Shown: positions 40,943 through 49,706, counted from the first letter of the stretch. The stretch: 64,000 nucleotides of DNA from Streptomyces sp. MH60 (GCF_002939385.1 NZ_MULI01000016.1:19261-83260), one strand, 5' to 3'. Program-made: numbers and translations. Notes: generated from the sequence alone by a model not told the origin.

Positions 40943-43156
40943 ATGACCACGCCCAGCACACCCCCCGCCCCGCCCGCCCGGGGCCGCCGTCGCGCCCCCT
41001 CCCGCATGGAACGGGCCGCGGGCCGGGCCGCCGCACTGCAACGCCCCCGCGTCCTCCTCGCCCTGCTGCTCCTGCTCGCGCTGACCTGCGTGATGCTCCT
41101 CGACGGCTACCTGCGCGCGGAGGTCGGCGGCGACGAGCGCGTCCGCACCGGCGCCTCGGCCGGTGACGTCCCCGACGACGTACTGGACGGCGGGCCGATC
41201 CTGTCCTTCCCCGGCGGACGGGCCACCACCGTCTCCGTCCCGGACAAGACGATCGTGCTGACCTTCGACGACGGCCCCGACCCCACCTGGACGCCGCAGG
41301 TGCTGGAGATCCTGGAGAAGTACGACGTGCCCGGCACGTTCTTCCTGGTCGGCTCGATGGTCTCGCGCCACCCGGGCATCGTGCGGGACATGGTCGAGCA
41401 GGGCAACGAGGTGGGCGTCCACACCTTCACCCACGTCGACCTCTCCTACCAGAGCCAGGCCCGCGTCACCCGCGAGATCGAGCAGACCCAGCTCGCCCTG
41501 GCGGGCGCGGCCGGCATCACCACCACGCTGTTCCGGGCGCCGTACTCCTCCGAGACGGACGCCATCGACGACTACAGCTGGCCGGTCTACGAGAGCCTCG
41601 GCGCGGACGGGTACACCAGCGTCTTCATCGACACCGACAGCGACGACTGGAAGCGGCCCGGCGTCTCGAAGATCGTGCAGTGGGCGACGCCGGAGGACGG
41701 CGAGGGCGCGTCCGTCCTCTTCCACGACGCCGGGGGCGAACGGTCTCAGACGATCGAGGCGCTGCCGCAGTACATCGAGAAGATGAAGGCGAAGGGCTAC
41801 ACCTTCACCACCGTCAGCGGTGCCATGGCCGAGCAGCAGCCGCGGCAGCCCGGAGGCGGCCTCCAGGCCGCCCACCACAAGGCCACCGGCGCCACCCTCT
41901 ACGAGGGCAAGGCGCTGATCGCGGCCGTCGCGGTCGCCGAGTGGACGGTGCCGGCGCTGTCGGCCGGGCTGGTGATCGTGGGCGTGGCCGTGATGGGCCG
42001 GTTCGCCATGATGCTCCTCCTCGCCCGCCGGCATCACCGGCAGCGCAACAGACGGCGCTTCGGCTGGGGCCCGCCCGTCACCCGGCCGGTGAGCGTGATC
42101 GTCCCGGCGTACAACGAGAAGGAGTGCATCGAGGCGACGCTGAGATCCCTGGCGCGCAGTACGCATCCCGTCGAGATCATCGTCGTGGACGACGGGTCGA
42201 CGGACGGTACCGCGGAGATCGCCGAGTCCCTCGGGCTGCCCGGCGTCCGGGTCGTCCGGCAGGCCAACGCGGGCAAGCCCGCCGCCCTCAACAACGGCGT
42301 CCGGCACGCCCGGTACGACATCGTCGTGATGATGGACGGCGACACCGTCTTCGAACCCGACACCGTGCGGCACCTGGTGCAGCCCTTCGCCGACCCCTCC
42401 GTCGGCGCGGTCGCGGGCAACGCCAAGGTCGGCAACCGGCGCACCCTCATCGGCGCCTGGCAGCACATCGAATACGTGATGGGCTTCAACCTCGACCGGC
42501 GCATGTACGACCTGCTGCGCTGCATGCCGACCATCCCGGGCGCGATCGGCGCGTTCCGGCGCGCGGCGGTCCTCCAGGTCGGCGGCATGAGCGACGACAC
42601 CCTCGCCGAGGACACCGACATCACCATCGCCCTGCACCGCGCGGACTGGCGGGTGGTCTACGAGGAGCACGCCCGCGCCTGGACGGAGGCGCCGGGGTCG
42701 CTCGGCCAGCTCTGGTCGCAGCGCTACCGCTGGTCGTACGGCACGATGCAGGCGCTGTGGAAGCACCGCCGCTCCCTGACGGACAAGGGTCCCTCGGGCC
42801 GCTTCGGGCGGGTCGGGATGCCGCTGGTGGTGCTCTTCCAGGTGGTCACGCCGCTCTTCGCGCCGCTCATCGACGTGTTCACCGTCTACTCGATGGTCTT
42901 CGTCGACTTCCGCGCGGCGCTCCTCGCCTGGGTCGCGGTGCTGGGCGTCCAGCTGGTGTGCGCGGCGTACGCCTTCCGGCTCGACCGGGAGAAGTACCGG
43001 TACCTGCTGATGATGCCGCTCCAGCAGCTGGCGTACCGGCAGATGATGTACCTCGTCCTCATCCACTCCTGCGTCACCGCGCTGACCGGCGGGCGGCTGC
43101 GCTGGCAGAAGCTGAAACGGACCGGCGAGGTCGGGACGCCCGCGGGGACCGGCTGA
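40943..43156 (+). CDS. Polysaccharide deacetylase / family 2 glycosyltransferase fusion
   Basis: A 737-residue membrane enzyme. After an N-terminal membrane anchor (about 38-56) comes an extracellular NodB deacetylase domain (about 95-290) with TFDDGPD and the metal-binding HTFTH. A membrane segment (about 333-358) leads to a cytoplasmic GT2 domain (about 378-615) with VIVPAYNE, VVDDGSTD, MMDGDT, EDTDIT and QRYRW, the full processive set. C-terminal membrane segments follow. The combination makes and N-deacetylates a beta-linked GlcNAc-type polymer, comparable to MatB-like and PgaC/IcaA-type systems. The product is inferred. It overlaps the acyltransferase gene by one base. Confidence 0.88.
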   Translation: MTTPSTPPAPPARGRRRAPSRMERAAGRAAALQRPRVLLALLLLLALTCVMLLDGYLRAEVGGDERVRTGASAGDVPDDVLDGGPILSFPGGRATTVSVPDKTIVLTFDDGPDPTWTPQVLEILEKYDVPGTFFLVGSMVSRHPGIVRDMVEQGNEVGVHTFTHVDLSYQSQARVTREIEQTQLALAGAAGITTTLFRAPYSSETDAIDDYSWPVYESLGADGYTSVFIDTDSDDWKRPGVSKIVQWATPEDGEGASVLFHDAGGERSQTIEALPQYIEKMKAKGYTFTTVSGAMAEQQPRQPGGGLQAAHHKATGATLYEGKALIAAVAVAEWTVPALSAGLVIVGVAVMGRFAMMLLLARRHHRQRNRRRFGWGPPVTRPVSVIVPAYNEKECIEATLRSLARSTHPVEIIVVDDGSTDGTAEIAESLGLPGVRVVRQANAGKPAALNNGVRHARYDIVVMMDGDTVFEPDTVRHLVQPFADPSVGAVAGNAKVGNRRTLIGAWQHIEYVMGFNLDRRMYDLLRCMPTIPGAIGAFRRAAVLQVGGMSDDTLAEDTDITIALHRADWRVVYEEHARAWTEAPGSLGQLWSQRYRWSYGTMQALWKHRRSLTDKGPSGRFGRVGMPLVVLFQVVTPLFAPLIDVFTVYSMVFVDFRAALLAWVAVLGVQLVCAAYAFRLDREKYRYLLMMPLQQLAYRQMMYLVLIHSCVTALTGGRLRWQKLKRTGEVGTPAGTG

Positions 43157-44241
43157 TGGGGGCCCACAGCAAGGGCGCCGTGCGCGCCGCCCGTGCGGCA
43201 GGGGACGCCCCGGCACGGGACCGGTACTTCGACACGCTGCGCGCCCTCGCCCTGGTCCGGGTCGTCGCGTACCACGCCTTCGGCTGGCCCTGGGCCGGGC
43301 TGGTCTTCCCCTCCATGGGGGTCATGTTCGGCCTGGCCGGCACCCTGATGGCCCGCTCGCTCCAGCGGCCCGCCCCGGCGGTGCTCCGGAGCCGGCTGCG
43401 CCGCCTGCTGCCGCCGTTCTGGTGCTGGGGCCTGTTCGTGGTGGGCGCGATGCTGGCGCGCGGCTGGCTGCCCGGGTGGCAGATCGTCTACTGGGTCGTG
43501 CCGTTCGGCGACCCGCCGGGCAGCGCGTGGGGCGAGCAGGCCTGGGAGATCCTCTGGTACCTCAGGACGTATCTGTGGTTCGTCCTGCTCTCCCCGCTGC
43601 TGCTGCGGGTCTTCCGGCTCGCGCCCGTGCCGGTACTGCTGCTGTCGCTCGCGCCGATCGTGGCGTTCCAGTTCCTCTGGCGGCCGCCGGAGAACCGCTT
43701 CGGCACCGGACTGCTCGACCTGGCGACCTACGCCTTCTGCTGGGTGCTCGGCTTCGCCCACCGCGACGGCGTGCTGGCTCGCCTGAGGCCGGCCGCCGTC
43801 GTCGCCCTGTCGCTCGCCGCCCTCGCCTGCGGCGCCTGGTACGCCTTCGCGCACCGGGCCGAGTACGGCACCTACGACCTCGACGACATCCCGTTCGCGC
43901 AGGCCCTCTGGTCGGCCGGGTTCGTGACGCTGCTGATGTACTCCAAGGCACGGCTCGGGACCGACTTCTCGGGACTGGTCCGGCTGCGGTGGCTGGACCG
44001 GCTGGTGAGCGTGTTCAACGCCCGCGCGGTGACGGTCTACCTCTGGCACGAGCTGGCCCTGGTCCTGGCCGTGCCGCTGATCGACCGGTTCTGGGACGTG
44101 CCCGCCTTCGAGGCCTATCTGCCGCTGGACAGCCAGTGGTTCCTGCTGGCGGTGGGCTGGGTCCTGATCGCGGTGTTCGTGCTGCTGTTCGGGTGGGTGG
44201 AGGACGTCGCCGCGCGGCGGAGGCCGCGCCTGCTGCCGTGA
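43156..44241 (+). CDS. Acyltransferase family 3 membrane protein
   Basis: A 361-residue, about ten-segment membrane protein. It opens with ARDRYFDTLRALALVRVVAYHAFGWPW, in which RxxxxDxLRAxAxxxVxxxH is the AT3 signature with its conserved His. FDTLRALALVRVV and YLWHELALVLAVP near the C-terminus are also typical. Such enzymes transfer acetyl or succinyl groups to polysaccharides. The one-base overlap with the synthase (TGATG) indicates that the acceptor is the polymer made by that enzyme. Confidence 0.82.
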   Translation: MGAHSKGAVRAARAAGDAPARDRYFDTLRALALVRVVAYHAFGWPWAGLVFPSMGVMFGLAGTLMARSLQRPAPAVLRSRLRRLLPPFWCWGLFVVGAMLARGWLPGWQIVYWVVPFGDPPGSAWGEQAWEILWYLRTYLWFVLLSPLLLRVFRLAPVPVLLLSLAPIVAFQFLWRPPENRFGTGLLDLATYAFCWVLGFAHRDGVLARLRPAAVVALSLAALACGAWYAFAHRAEYGTYDLDDIPFAQALWSAGFVTLLMYSKARLGTDFSGLVRLRWLDRLVSVFNARAVTVYLWHELALVLAVPLIDRFWDVPAFEAYLPLDSQWFLLAVGWVLIAVFVLLFGWVEDVAARRRPRLLP

Positions 44242-44283
44242 GCCCGTCGGCGGCGACAGGGGAGGTGCTGCAACAATGGGCCC

Positions 44284-44979
44284 GTGACCCGCGCTTCCCT
44301 GAACAAGCAGCCGCACGAAGTCGCCTCGATGTTCGACCACGTCGCGGAACGGTACGACCTGACGAACGCCGTGCTCTCGCTCGGCCAGGACCGGGCGTGG
44401 CGCAAGGCGGTCGCCGGCGCCGTCGACGCCCGCCCCGCGCAGAAGGTCCTGGACCTCGCGGCCGGCACGGCGACCTCCTCCCTGCCCTTCGCCCGCACCG
44501 GCGCCTACGTCGTCCCCTGCGACTTCTCCCAGGGCATGCTCCAGGTCGGCAAGGAACGCCACTCCTGGCTGCCGTTCACCGCGGGCGACGCGACGCGGCT
44601 GCCGTTCAAGGACGACGTCTTCGACGCCGTCACCATCTCCTTCGGGCTGCGCAACGTGCAGGACACGGACGCCGCGCTGCGCGAGATGTACCGGGTGACA
44701 CGGCCCGGCGGCCGGGTCGTCATCTGCGAGTTCTCGCACCCGACCTGGGCGCCGTTCCGCACCGTCTACACCGAGTACCTGATGCGCGCCCTGCCGCCCG
44801 TCGCCCGCGCGGTGTCGTCCAACCCCGACGCGTACGTCTACCTCGCCGAGTCCATCCGGGCCTGGCCCGACCAGCCGGCGCTCGCCGAGCGGCTGGGCAG
44901 GGCCGGCTGGTCCAAGGTGGCGTGGCGCAACCTGACGGGCGGCGTGGTGACGCTGCACCGGGGGTTCAAGGCGAGCTGA
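44284..44979 (+). CDS. menG: Demethylmenaquinone methyltransferase
   Basis: A 231-residue class I SAM-dependent methyltransferase that performs the last step of menaquinone synthesis, C-methylation of demethylmenaquinone. Family signatures are visible: [25 protein letters not shown] (its core [11 protein letters not shown] near residue 25), LDLAAGTAT (about 57-65), [15 protein letters not shown] and [12 protein letters not shown]. The GTG start overlies a typical Streptomyces context; a TGTG-poor RBS is accepted. It sits between the exopolysaccharide cluster and other quinone or respiration genes. Its 3' end overlaps the convergent PASTA gene by 14 bp. Confidence 0.93.
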   Translation: MTRASLNKQPHEVASMFDHVAERYDLTNAVLSLGQDRAWRKAVAGAVDARPAQKVLDLAAGTATSSLPFARTGAYVVPCDFSQGMLQVGKERHSWLPFTAGDATRLPFKDDVFDAVTISFGLRNVQDTDAALREMYRVTRPGGRVVICEFSHPTWAPFRTVYTEYLMRALPPVARAVSSNPDAYVYLAESIRAWPDQPALAERLGRAGWSKVAWRNLTGGVVTLHRGFKAS

Positions 44980-45322
44980 GCGCGGCGCAGCAGGACGGCG
45001 GTTCCCCCGGCTCCGCCAGCTCCCGGCGGAGCCCGCCCAGCGGCGGACGCGGCACGCGCGGCTCGCGGATGCCGCCGCCGCCCTCGCCCTCTCCGAAGTC
45101 GAACCACACGTACACCGTCGACTCCCGGGGCACCTGTGCGCCGGGCGGCGGGTACTGGCGTACGACGTGGTCGACGACGGCGGCCCGGAGATCGGGCCGG
45201 TCCGGCGCGGTCAGGAACAGGCCCTGCGCGCGGGCGGCCCCGTGCGCGTCCACGGCCATCAGACCGACCAGGCGCGGCACACGGACGCCACGGTTCTCGG
45301 GATCCTCGGGTACCAGGCGCAC
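44966..45322 (-). CDS. PASTA-domain protein (118 aa)
   Basis: A small protein with one PASTA-like repeat: [27 protein letters not shown] (core [15 protein letters not shown]), followed by [26 protein letters not shown], the usual Pro-Pro-x-Gly ending. No signal peptide or membrane segment is present, which is unusual because most PASTA domains are extracellular. The GTG at 45322 has a G-run 8 nt upstream; 45331 and a TTG at 45385 are also possible starts. The C-terminus is Gly/Glu then Pro/Arg-rich. Confidence 0.7.
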   Translation of the reverse strand: MRLVPEDPENRGVRVPRLVGLMAVDAHGAARAQGLFLTAPDRPDLRAAVVDHVVRQYPPPGAQVPRESTVYVWFDFGEGEGGGGIREPRVPRPPLGGLRRELAEPGEPPSCCAALSSP

Positions 45323-45433
45323 GGACGTCACCCCCCAGCGGTACCCGGCAGAGTAGTCCCGCCGCGCACCGCCCGGAAGCGTCAAGTGGCTTACTGTGAC
45401 AGTCGATTACCCTGCGTCACGCCCTGGTGGGGG

Positions 45434-45955
45434 TCAGACGGAGGACGGGGACAGGGGAAGGCGGTAGCAGTGCCCCCGCTGCTCGGAGGACGGGATCGTG
45501 AAGACCTCGGCGAGCCGCATGCCCAGCCGCTCCGTGACCGCGATGGACCGGGCGTTGCGCGCGTTGACCATCGCGACCACCTCCGCCACACCCGCGCCGC
45601 GCACCCGCTCCAGCGCCTGCCGGGCGGCCGCCGTGACGTACCCCTGGCCCCAGTGCGCCCGCCCGAGCCGCCAGCCGATCTCGATCTCGCCCTTGGGGCC
45701 CCAGTCGCCCGGCCACGGCTGGGCGCCCGTAAACCCGATGACCCGGCCCGACTCGTCCACCATGGTCCACAGGCAGAAGCCGTGCTCGGCGTCGTGCCGG
45801 CGCTGGCGGGCGGTCAGCTCCTCGTAGACGGACAGCTCCGCGGGCCTCCCGCCGTGGAACTCCATGACGTCCGGGTCGTCGAAGATCCGGTGCCAGGTGA
45901 CGGCGTCCTCGTCGGTGGGGACGCGCAACCGTACAACGGGGAGAGGTCGCTTCAC
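45434..45955 (-). CDS. GNAT-family N-acetyltransferase (RimJ/RimL-like)
   Basis: A 173-residue GNAT protein. The GTG at 45955 follows AAGGG by 8 nt. The acetyl-CoA motif A region is IGWRLGRAHWGQGYVTAAARQAL, of which RAHWGQGYVTAA is the core Q/R-x-x-G-x-G/A, followed by VNARNARSIAVTERLGM (motif B). LWTMVDESGRVIGFTGA supplies the central strand pair. RimJ/RimL-like GNATs acetylate N-termini or small molecules; the substrate is unknown. Confidence 0.85.
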   Translation of the reverse strand: MKRPLPVVRLRVPTDEDAVTWHRIFDDPDVMEFHGGRPAELSVYEELTARQRRHDAEHGFCLWTMVDESGRVIGFTGAQPWPGDWGPKGEIEIGWRLGRAHWGQGYVTAAARQALERVRGAGVAEVVAMVNARNARSIAVTERLGMRLAEVFTIPSSEQRGHCYRLPLSPSSV

Positions 45956-46052
45956 TGGGCAGCCCTTCAGCCGGGTGATCGGTGTCGCTGAATAGACTGC
46001 CCATGACCAGTGCCGGTCGGCACGCAGATTCCGAACTTGGGGAGATCCCGCC

Positions 46053-47345
46053 GTGACCGTCGAGACTGAGCCGCTCTCCGAGAACACCGCCGACGTGATC
46101 GTCGTGGGCGCGGGGCCGGCCGGCTCCACGACCGCTTACCACCTGGCCAAGTCGGGACTCGACGTCCTGCTGCTCGAGAAGACCGCGTTCCCCAGGGAGA
46201 AGGTCTGCGGCGACGGCCTCACCCCGCGCGCGGTCAAGCAGCTCGTCGCCATGGGCATCGACATCTCGGAGGAAGCCGGCTGGCTGCGCAACAAGGGCCT
46301 GCGCATCATCGGCGGCGGCTCCCGCCTCCAGCTGGACTGGCCGGACCTGGCCTCCTTCCCCGACTACGGACTCGTCCGCAAGCGCGACGACTTCGACGAG
46401 CGGCTCGCCCGGCAGGCCCAGAAGGCCGGCGCGCGCCTGTACGAGCGCTGCAACGTCGGCGCCCCGATCGTCGACGACCGCACCGGCCGCATCACCGGCG
46501 TGCACGCCAAGCTGGGCGAGGACAAGCGCGAGGTCACCTTCCACGCGCCGCTGGTCGTGGCCGCCGACGGCAACTCCACGCGGCTGTCCCTGGCGATGGG
46601 GCTGCACCGCCGCGAGGACCGTCCCATGGGCGTGGCGGTCCGCACGTACTTCACCTCGCCCCGCCACGACGACGACTACCTGGAGTCCTGGCTGGAACTG
46701 TGGGACCGGCGCGGTGCGCAGGACCGCCTGCTGCCGGGCTACGGCTGGGTCTTCGGCATGGGCGACGGCACCTCCAACGTCGGCCTGGGCGTCCTGAACA
46801 CCTCCGCCGCCTTCAAGGAGCTGGACTGGCGCGAGATCCTCAAGGCCTGGTGCGCGTCCATGCCCGAGGACTGGGGCTACACCCCGGACAACATGACCGG
46901 CCCGATCCGCGGCGCCGCCCTGCCCATGGCCTTCAACCGCCAGCCCCACTACACCAAGGGCCTGCTCCTCGTCGGCGACGCCGGCGGCCTGGTGAACCCC
47001 TTCAACGGCGAGGGCATCGCCTACGCCATGGAGTCCGGCCAGATCGCCGCCGACGTCGTCGTCCAGGCCCACGCGCGGGCCACGCCGGCCCAGCGTGAGA
47101 TCGCCCTGCAGCGCTACCCGCGCGTCCTGAAGGACACCTACGGCGGCTACTACAACCTGGGCCGCGCCTTCGTGAAGCTCATCGGCAACCCGAAGGTCAT
47201 GCAGATCGCGACCCAGCGCGGCCTCACCCACCCGATCCTGATGAAGTTCACCCTGAAGATGCTCGCCAACCTGACGGACCCGACGGGCGGCGACGCGATG
47301 GACCGCATCATCAACGGACTGAGCAAGGTCGCGCCGAAGGCCTGA
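46053..47345 (+). CDS. Geranylgeranyl-reductase-family flavoprotein (MenJ-like candidate)
   Basis: A 430-residue FAD-dependent oxidoreductase. VVGAGPAGSTTAYHLAKSG (about 12-30) is the dinucleotide-binding motif, EKTAFPREKVCGDGL carries the family's PxxKxCGG-like block, and GLLLVGDAGGLVNPFNGEGI is the second FAD motif (GD...G...P). GGGGAG lies 9 nt before the GTG. Relatives reduce isoprenoid double bonds; mycobacterial MenJ saturates a menaquinone side-chain unit. Location between menG and nuo, and the partly saturated menaquinones of Streptomyces, make that a good candidate role. Confidence 0.85.
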   Translation: MTVETEPLSENTADVIVVGAGPAGSTTAYHLAKSGLDVLLLEKTAFPREKVCGDGLTPRAVKQLVAMGIDISEEAGWLRNKGLRIIGGGSRLQLDWPDLASFPDYGLVRKRDDFDERLARQAQKAGARLYERCNVGAPIVDDRTGRITGVHAKLGEDKREVTFHAPLVVAADGNSTRLSLAMGLHRREDRPMGVAVRTYFTSPRHDDDYLESWLELWDRRGAQDRLLPGYGWVFGMGDGTSNVGLGVLNTSAAFKELDWREILKAWCASMPEDWGYTPDNMTGPIRGAALPMAFNRQPHYTKGLLLVGDAGGLVNPFNGEGIAYAMESGQIAADVVVQAHARATPAQREIALQRYPRVLKDTYGGYYNLGRAFVKLIGNPKVMQIATQRGLTHPILMKFTLKMLANLTDPTGGDAMDRIINGLSKVAPKA

Positions 47346-47377
47346 TCAGAGGCGCCTGGTCAACGGTCCCTGGTGGG

Positions 47378-47412
47378 AGGTGCCTGATCGTCGGCACCTG
47401 ATCCGAGGTGCC
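47378..47412. terminator. Alternating inverted repeats between convergent genes
   Basis: AGGTGCC (47378-47384), GGCACCT (47393-47399) and AGGTGCC (47406-47412) alternate, so two mutually exclusive 7-bp hairpins can form. A direct repeat CCTGATCAG (47341-47349 and 47411-47419) embeds the stop codons of both convergent genes. A bidirectional terminator is the likely role. Confidence 0.5.
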
Positions 47413-47415
47413 TGA

Positions 47416-48042
47416 TCAGGCGGCGAAGGCCGCGGCGTTGGCGGCCCGGCGCGCGAAGACCTCCTCGCGCCGGTCCGCCGACTGCCGCAGTGCCGCCTTC
47501 CGTTCCCGGCCGGAGAGCCGGTCCAGGTAGACCTGCCCGTTCACGTGGTCGGTCTCGTGGGCCAGGCAGCGCGCGAAGTAGCCCGTGCCCTCGACGAGGA
47601 GCGGCGTGCCGTCCTTGTCCAGGCCGCGCACGACCGCCCGGTCGGGCCGCGGTACGGCCATGACGGCGCCCGGCACCGACAGGCACCCCTCGCCCTCGTC
47701 GAGCAGCCGGCGCGCGGCCGGGTCGAGGGCATCGAGGACCGGATTCACGATGTACCCGACATGTCGGACACCGTCGTCGTCCGGGCAGTCGTAGACGAAC
47801 AGGCGCAGGTCGACCCCCACCTGATTGGCCGCCAGTCCGGCCCCCTCCGCGACATACATCGTGCGGAACATGTCGTCGATGAGCGCGGCGAGGTCGGGCC
47901 CGAACTCCGTGACGTCACGGCACGGCCGGTGCAGCACCTCCTCGCCGACCTCGGTGACACGTCGCACCGATCCGCGCCGGGCCTCGGGCGCGAACGGGGG
48001 ATAGGAGGCGGTGGGCCGCCCCTGGACGAACACACTCGGCAT
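47416..48042 (-). CDS. def: Peptide deformylase
   Basis: A 208-residue metalloenzyme that removes the formyl group from nascent N-termini. All three family motifs are present: GAGLAANQVG (67-76, motif 1), EGCLS (118-122, metal ligand Cys120) and HETDH (162-166, two His ligands and catalytic Glu; the usual fourth residue Leu/Phe is Thr). The C-terminal extension (REEVFARRAANAAAFAA) is longer than in the E. coli enzyme. Streptomyces carry several deformylases, so this is one paralogue. The start is the ATG at 48042. Confidence 0.92.
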   Translation of the reverse strand: MPSVFVQGRPTASYPPFAPEARRGSVRRVTEVGEEVLHRPCRDVTEFGPDLAALIDDMFRTMYVAEGAGLAANQVGVDLRLFVYDCPDDDGVRHVGYIVNPVLDALDPAARRLLDEGEGCLSVPGAVMAVPRPDRAVVRGLDKDGTPLLVEGTGYFARCLAHETDHVNGQVYLDRLSGRERKAALRQSADRREEVFARRAANAAAFAA

Positions 48043-48066
48043 GACGTTCTCTCCTTCGGCTCGTGG

Positions 48067-48091
48067 ACGGGCCGGTGGAGCACCGGCCCGT
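48067..48091 (-). terminator. Hairpin upstream of def
   Basis: An 11-bp perfect stem (48067-48077 with 48081-48091) around a 3-nt loop lies 25 nt upstream of the def ATG. It is either a second terminator for the upstream NlpC/P60 gene or a structured def leader. Confidence 0.5.
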
Positions 48092-48116
48092 GCCCGAGCA
48101 TGCCAGGAGCCCGCGA

Positions 48117-48147
48117 AGGGCCGCAGCCCCCGAGCGGCTGCGGCCCT
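48117..48147 (-). terminator. Terminator of the NlpC/P60 gene
   Basis: A 12-bp perfect stem (48117-48128 with 48136-48147, AGGGCCGCAGCC and its complement) with a 7-nt loop begins 26 bp after the stop codon of the hydrolase gene. It is a typical GC-rich actinobacterial terminator. Confidence 0.75.
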
Positions 48148-48173
48148 GTCGCGTATGTACGGGTGGGTGCGGG

Positions 48174-49007
48174 TTACAGGACGCGCACCGCGCCGCTCGG
48201 CGGGTCGTACGACAGCGGCTTCTCGACGACACCGGTGGAGGAGTTCTGCGCGCCGACGAACATGCCGCCGCCGACGTAGACGCCCACGTGGTACGCGCTG
48301 CCCGCGCCGCCCCAGTAGAGGATGTCGCCCGGCTGGAGGTTGTCCAGGCCGACCTGGGTGCCGGCCGTCGACTGCGCCTGGGAGACGCGGGGCAGGCTGA
48401 TGCCGACCTGCTTGAAGGCGGCCTGCACGAGACCGGAGCAGTCGTAGGCGGACGGGCCGGTGGCGCCGGAGACGTACGCCTTGCCGACCTGGGCCTGCAC
48501 GAAGGAGACGACGGCGGCGGCCGAACCGGTCGCCGTGGACGTGCTGGTGCTGGTGCTGCTGCCAGTGCCGGTGGAGGAGCCGGTGTCCGAGGACGCGCTC
48601 AGGGTGGTGCGCTCGGCGGCGCGCGAGGCGCGCTCGGCGGCCTCCTTGCGCGCGGCCTCCTCGGCCTTCTTCTTGGCTTCCGCGGCCTTCTTCTTGGCCT
48701 CGGCGAGGTCGGCCTTGGCCTCCTTGGCGGCCTTGGCGGCCGCCGCGTCACGCTCGGCCTGCAGCTGGTAGCTCGCGGCCGCCTGCTGCGTGACGTCCGC
48801 GGACTGGGCGACCTGAGCGGCCAGGTCGGCCGTCAGGGTGGGCAGTTCGAGGGTCTGCGTCACCGGTTCGGCCGCGTTGGCCGACCCCGACGCACCGGCC
48901 ACTGCCAGGGTGCTGAGGACGCCACCGGCAACTCCGGCCCGCATCGCGATCGTCGACGCGCTGCGGCGGGGCTTCCGGTGGCTGCGTATGTGAGCGGTGT
49001 GGGACAT
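48174..49007 (-). CDS. Secreted NlpC/P60 peptidoglycan hydrolase (C40 family)
   Basis: A 277-residue secreted cell-wall endopeptidase. The ATG at 49007 (MSHTAHIRSHRK) gives a good signal peptide ending ANAAEP; in-frame starts at 49037 and 49064 are possible. After a helical Lys/Ala/Glu coiled coil (about 65-130, with AKKKAAEAKKKAEEAARK) and a Ser/Thr linker comes the NlpC/P60 domain. It has catalytic Cys in AYDCSGLVQAAF, His in YHVGVYVGGG, and the third residue region NSSTGVVEKP. It probably cleaves the peptide stems of peptidoglycan, with the coiled coil acting as regulator, as in RipA-like proteins. Confidence 0.88.
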   Translation of the reverse strand: MSHTAHIRSHRKPRRSASTIAMRAGVAGGVLSTLAVAGASGSANAAEPVTQTLELPTLTADLAAQVAQSADVTQQAAASYQLQAERDAAAAKAAKEAKADLAEAKKKAAEAKKKAEEAARKEAAERASRAAERTTLSASSDTGSSTGTGSSTSTSTSTATGSAAAVVSFVQAQVGKAYVSGATGPSAYDCSGLVQAAFKQVGISLPRVSQAQSTAGTQVGLDNLQPGDILYWGGAGSAYHVGVYVGGGMFVGAQNSSTGVVEKPLSYDPPSGAVRVL

Positions 49008-49448
49008 AGGGACAAGCGGTATCAGTAGCTCCTCCATACCTTCAAGAAACGTGTGCTGCGCCACAGTTGTTCAATCAGGCCGCCGAATCCCGGGCGTGTC
49101 GCTCTTTATTGACGCCGTAACGGACATTGCGGACGGGCCGTAACCGGCCTGTGATCACGGTCTTTGATCGTTACGCCCGAATTGCCCCGCGCTTACCACT
49201 TGTTGGGACACTTGGCCAAGCCCGGTTCTCAGGCGCCTCTCATGAATGTGGCACAGGTCACGGAACGGTTACCCCGGCGCACGCGTCCGTCGCGTGCGAG
49301 GTGGTCAGGCCGGCCGTGGCTCCCCGGTGCCGTGGTCGGCGCGGTGGCCGGTGTGGTGGTCGTTCGACGGCACTCGCCCGCGCTCGTGAATGCGTGCACG
49401 TGTCCACACCGACCCCCGGCCCTCCCCCTCATGTGTGAACGCCTCCTC

Positions 49449-49513
49449 TATCAAGGGGGTGCGTCCAGCGCCAATTTGCATGCAAAGGAAGTCTCTTGAT
49501 ATGGAGACGCACC
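49449..49513. repeat. Interleaved inverted repeats around a perfect 12-bp palindrome
   Basis: TATCAAG (49449-49455) is complementary to CTTGATA (49495-49501), and GGTGCGTC (49458-49465) to GACGCACC (49506-49513). Because the arms interleave, both pairings can coexist only as a pseudoknot or alternate as two states. TTTGCATGCAAA (49475-49486), a perfect palindrome, lies between them. The function is unknown. Confidence 0.5.
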
Positions 49514-49632
49514 TTGCTCGGGCCCTCTGGCCAGCGACGACGAGCGAAATTGTCACCTCTGGTGATCAAGTGAACGCTTCCTGTGTGAAGATCACCGCTC
49601 ATCCGACTTCATGATCGTTCGTCAGGTGGTGG

Positions 49633-49677
49633 AGATCACAAAGCTTGTGGAATACCCCGTGTCGCAGATCACAGAGC
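49633..49677 (+). repeat. Direct repeat upstream of nuoA
   Basis: AGATCACAAAGC (49633-49644) and AGATCACAGAGC (49666-49677) match at 11 of 12 positions with a 33-bp period, close to three helical turns. They lie upstream of a -10-like TAGGAT (49686-49691). They could be activator sites for the nuo promoter. Confidence 0.4.
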
Positions 49678-49706
49678 GTCGGGCATAGGATGCGAGGCAG
49701 TTGGGC

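Noticed and set aside
49008..49300. c-di-AMP (ydaO) riboswitch upstream of the NlpC/P60 gene
   Set aside because: Such leaders are common for Streptomyces wall hydrolases, but I could not find the conserved core on the minus strand here.
49242..49499. Small plus-strand gene with a hydrophobic stretch between the hydrolase gene and nuoA
   Set aside because: No RBS, mixed codon bias and Cys/Pro/Arg-rich tail; the 3' part overlaps the interleaved repeats. Not supported as coding.
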